Assembly (NCBI GenBank): GCA_004348925.1
Contig: RCMX01000002.1
Span: forward strand, 44,046 to 108,045
Length of the DNA: 64,000 nt
Origin: Actinomycetota bacterium
Lineage (GTDB): Bacteria; Actinomycetota; Coriobacteriia; Anaerosomatales; Anaerosomataceae
Direction of reading: 5' to 3'
The position numbers and the translations under genes were made by a program. The notes under the pieces were generated by a model that was given only the letters and a program-made list of their open reading frames with translations, was not told where the DNA came from and ran no database searches. Shown one piece after another: positions 63,564-64,000 of the stretch (position 1 is its first letter; each line of letters begins with the position of its first letter).

Positions 63564-64000
63564 ATGACCCGCTCCAAGCGAGCGCTTGCGCTGATCCTCT
63601 CGGCGATACTCATCGTCGGGATCGCCGGATGCGGCGGCAAGGACAAACAGGCGTCACTCACGCCGACGATCGTGCCGCCGGTGATTGCGGAAGACGGCGT
63701 TTTGCGCGCGGGAGTCGACCTCTCGTACCCTCCGTTCGCAGGTGAGGACAAAGGTCAGAAGGTCGGGCTGGACGTCGATGTCGCGGCGGCTCTTGCCGAG
63801 AGGTTGGGTCTGTCACTCGAGCTCGTCGACCTGAAGCCCTCGGACATTCCGGGTGCGCTGCAGAACAAGCAGATCGACGTTGCCCTCGGCGCTACCTCCG
63901 TGACCGACGCAGTGCTGGCCGGTCTTACCCCGGCAGGATCGTACATCTCGGACGGAGCGGGCTGCTTCTCGATCGTGACCAGTGGCACTGTGGCTCCAGA
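63564..64000 (+). CDS. Amino-acid ABC transporter substrate-binding lipoprotein (cut by window end)
   Basis: The first 145 codons are visible. A lipoprotein signal peptide (MTRSKRALALILSAILIVG, then IAGC with Cys23) is followed by a short linker and the start of a family 3 solute-binding domain: GVLRAGVDLSYPPFAGED, GLDVDVAAALAERLGL and QIDVALGATSVTDA. Such proteins capture polar amino acids outside the membrane for an ABC importer. CTGGAGGG precedes the ATG. The gene runs off the right edge. Confidence 0.9.
   Translation, partial: MTRSKRALALILSAILIVGIAGCGGKDKQASLTPTIVPPVIAEDGVLRAGVDLSYPPFAGEDKGQKVGLDVDVAAALAERLGLSLELVDLKPSDIPGALQNKQIDVALGATSVTDAVLAGLTPAGSYISDGAGCFSIVTSGTVAP

Overview
The window reads as a chromosome segment of a high-GC, Gram-positive-type bacterium of the phylum Actinomycetota, most likely an environmental Coriobacteriia-like lineage. 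The phylum call rests on gene order: hom, thrB, rho, rpmE, prfA, prmC, tsaC, wecA, a small atpI-like gene, the atp operon and murA follow each other in the order known from actinobacteria such as Mycobacterium, with tal-rho-rpmE also shared with Bacillus. ThyX, LytR-CpsA-Psr and CWB2 proteins, and frequent GTG starts, fit this. The class-level call is inference.

Layout. 1-4956 holds a compact type II-C CRISPR-Cas locus: the end of an array that continues off the left edge, cas2, cas1 and an intact 1064-residue cas9 on the minus strand, and a tracrRNA gene with its own promoter and hairpin terminator. 5115-7305 is hom-thrB. 7324-9493 is an O-antigen-ligase-like / Wzz-like pair. 9603-13350 is a tightly overlapping set: metallophosphoesterase, cyclic 2,3-diphosphoglycerate synthetase homologue, 2-phosphoglycerate kinase and transaldolase. 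This resembles the thermoprotectant pathway of hyperthermophilic methanogens. 13347-33032 is housekeeping: Rho, L31, ThyX, RF1 and its methylase, tRNA t6A synthesis, RpiB, GlyA, Upp, dCMP deaminase, the polyprenyl-phosphate sugar transferase that starts wall-glycan synthesis, the whole F-type ATP synthase, MurA and FabZ.

33045-57674 is a large surface-polysaccharide region. It contains six glycosyltransferases, a WbpA/B/D/E-like set expected to make a UDP-diacetamido-glucuronic acid, UDP-glucose dehydrogenase, a flippase, an LCP ligase that can attach polymers to the wall, a second ligase/Wzz pair, and a SpoIID-CWB2 wall protein. Embedded in it is an unusual run of genes: a PIG-L deacetylase, a full-length LpxD-like N-acyltransferase, a glycosyltransferase, an SCPx-type thiolase, and a protein that fuses a DUF35-like zinc-ribbon/OB module to a 3-hydroxyacyl-CoA dehydrogenase. 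I propose that these cooperate to replace an N-acetyl group on a sugar nucleotide by a short 3-hydroxyacyl group made from acetyl-CoA.

57694-62767 carries purine and S-adenosyl-methionine by-product recycling (PNP, AhcY, MtnA), an AEC permease and ComF. The right edge cuts a lipoprotein amino-acid-binding protein preceded by a roughly 370-base gene-free leader.

Regulation visible in the sequence: many promoters are extended -10 boxes of the form TGNTANNNT, including one at the end of each CRISPR repeat. Several GC-rich hairpins with GNRA loops and no T-run lie at gene ends. No tRNA or rRNA genes, insertion sequences or prophage genes were seen.
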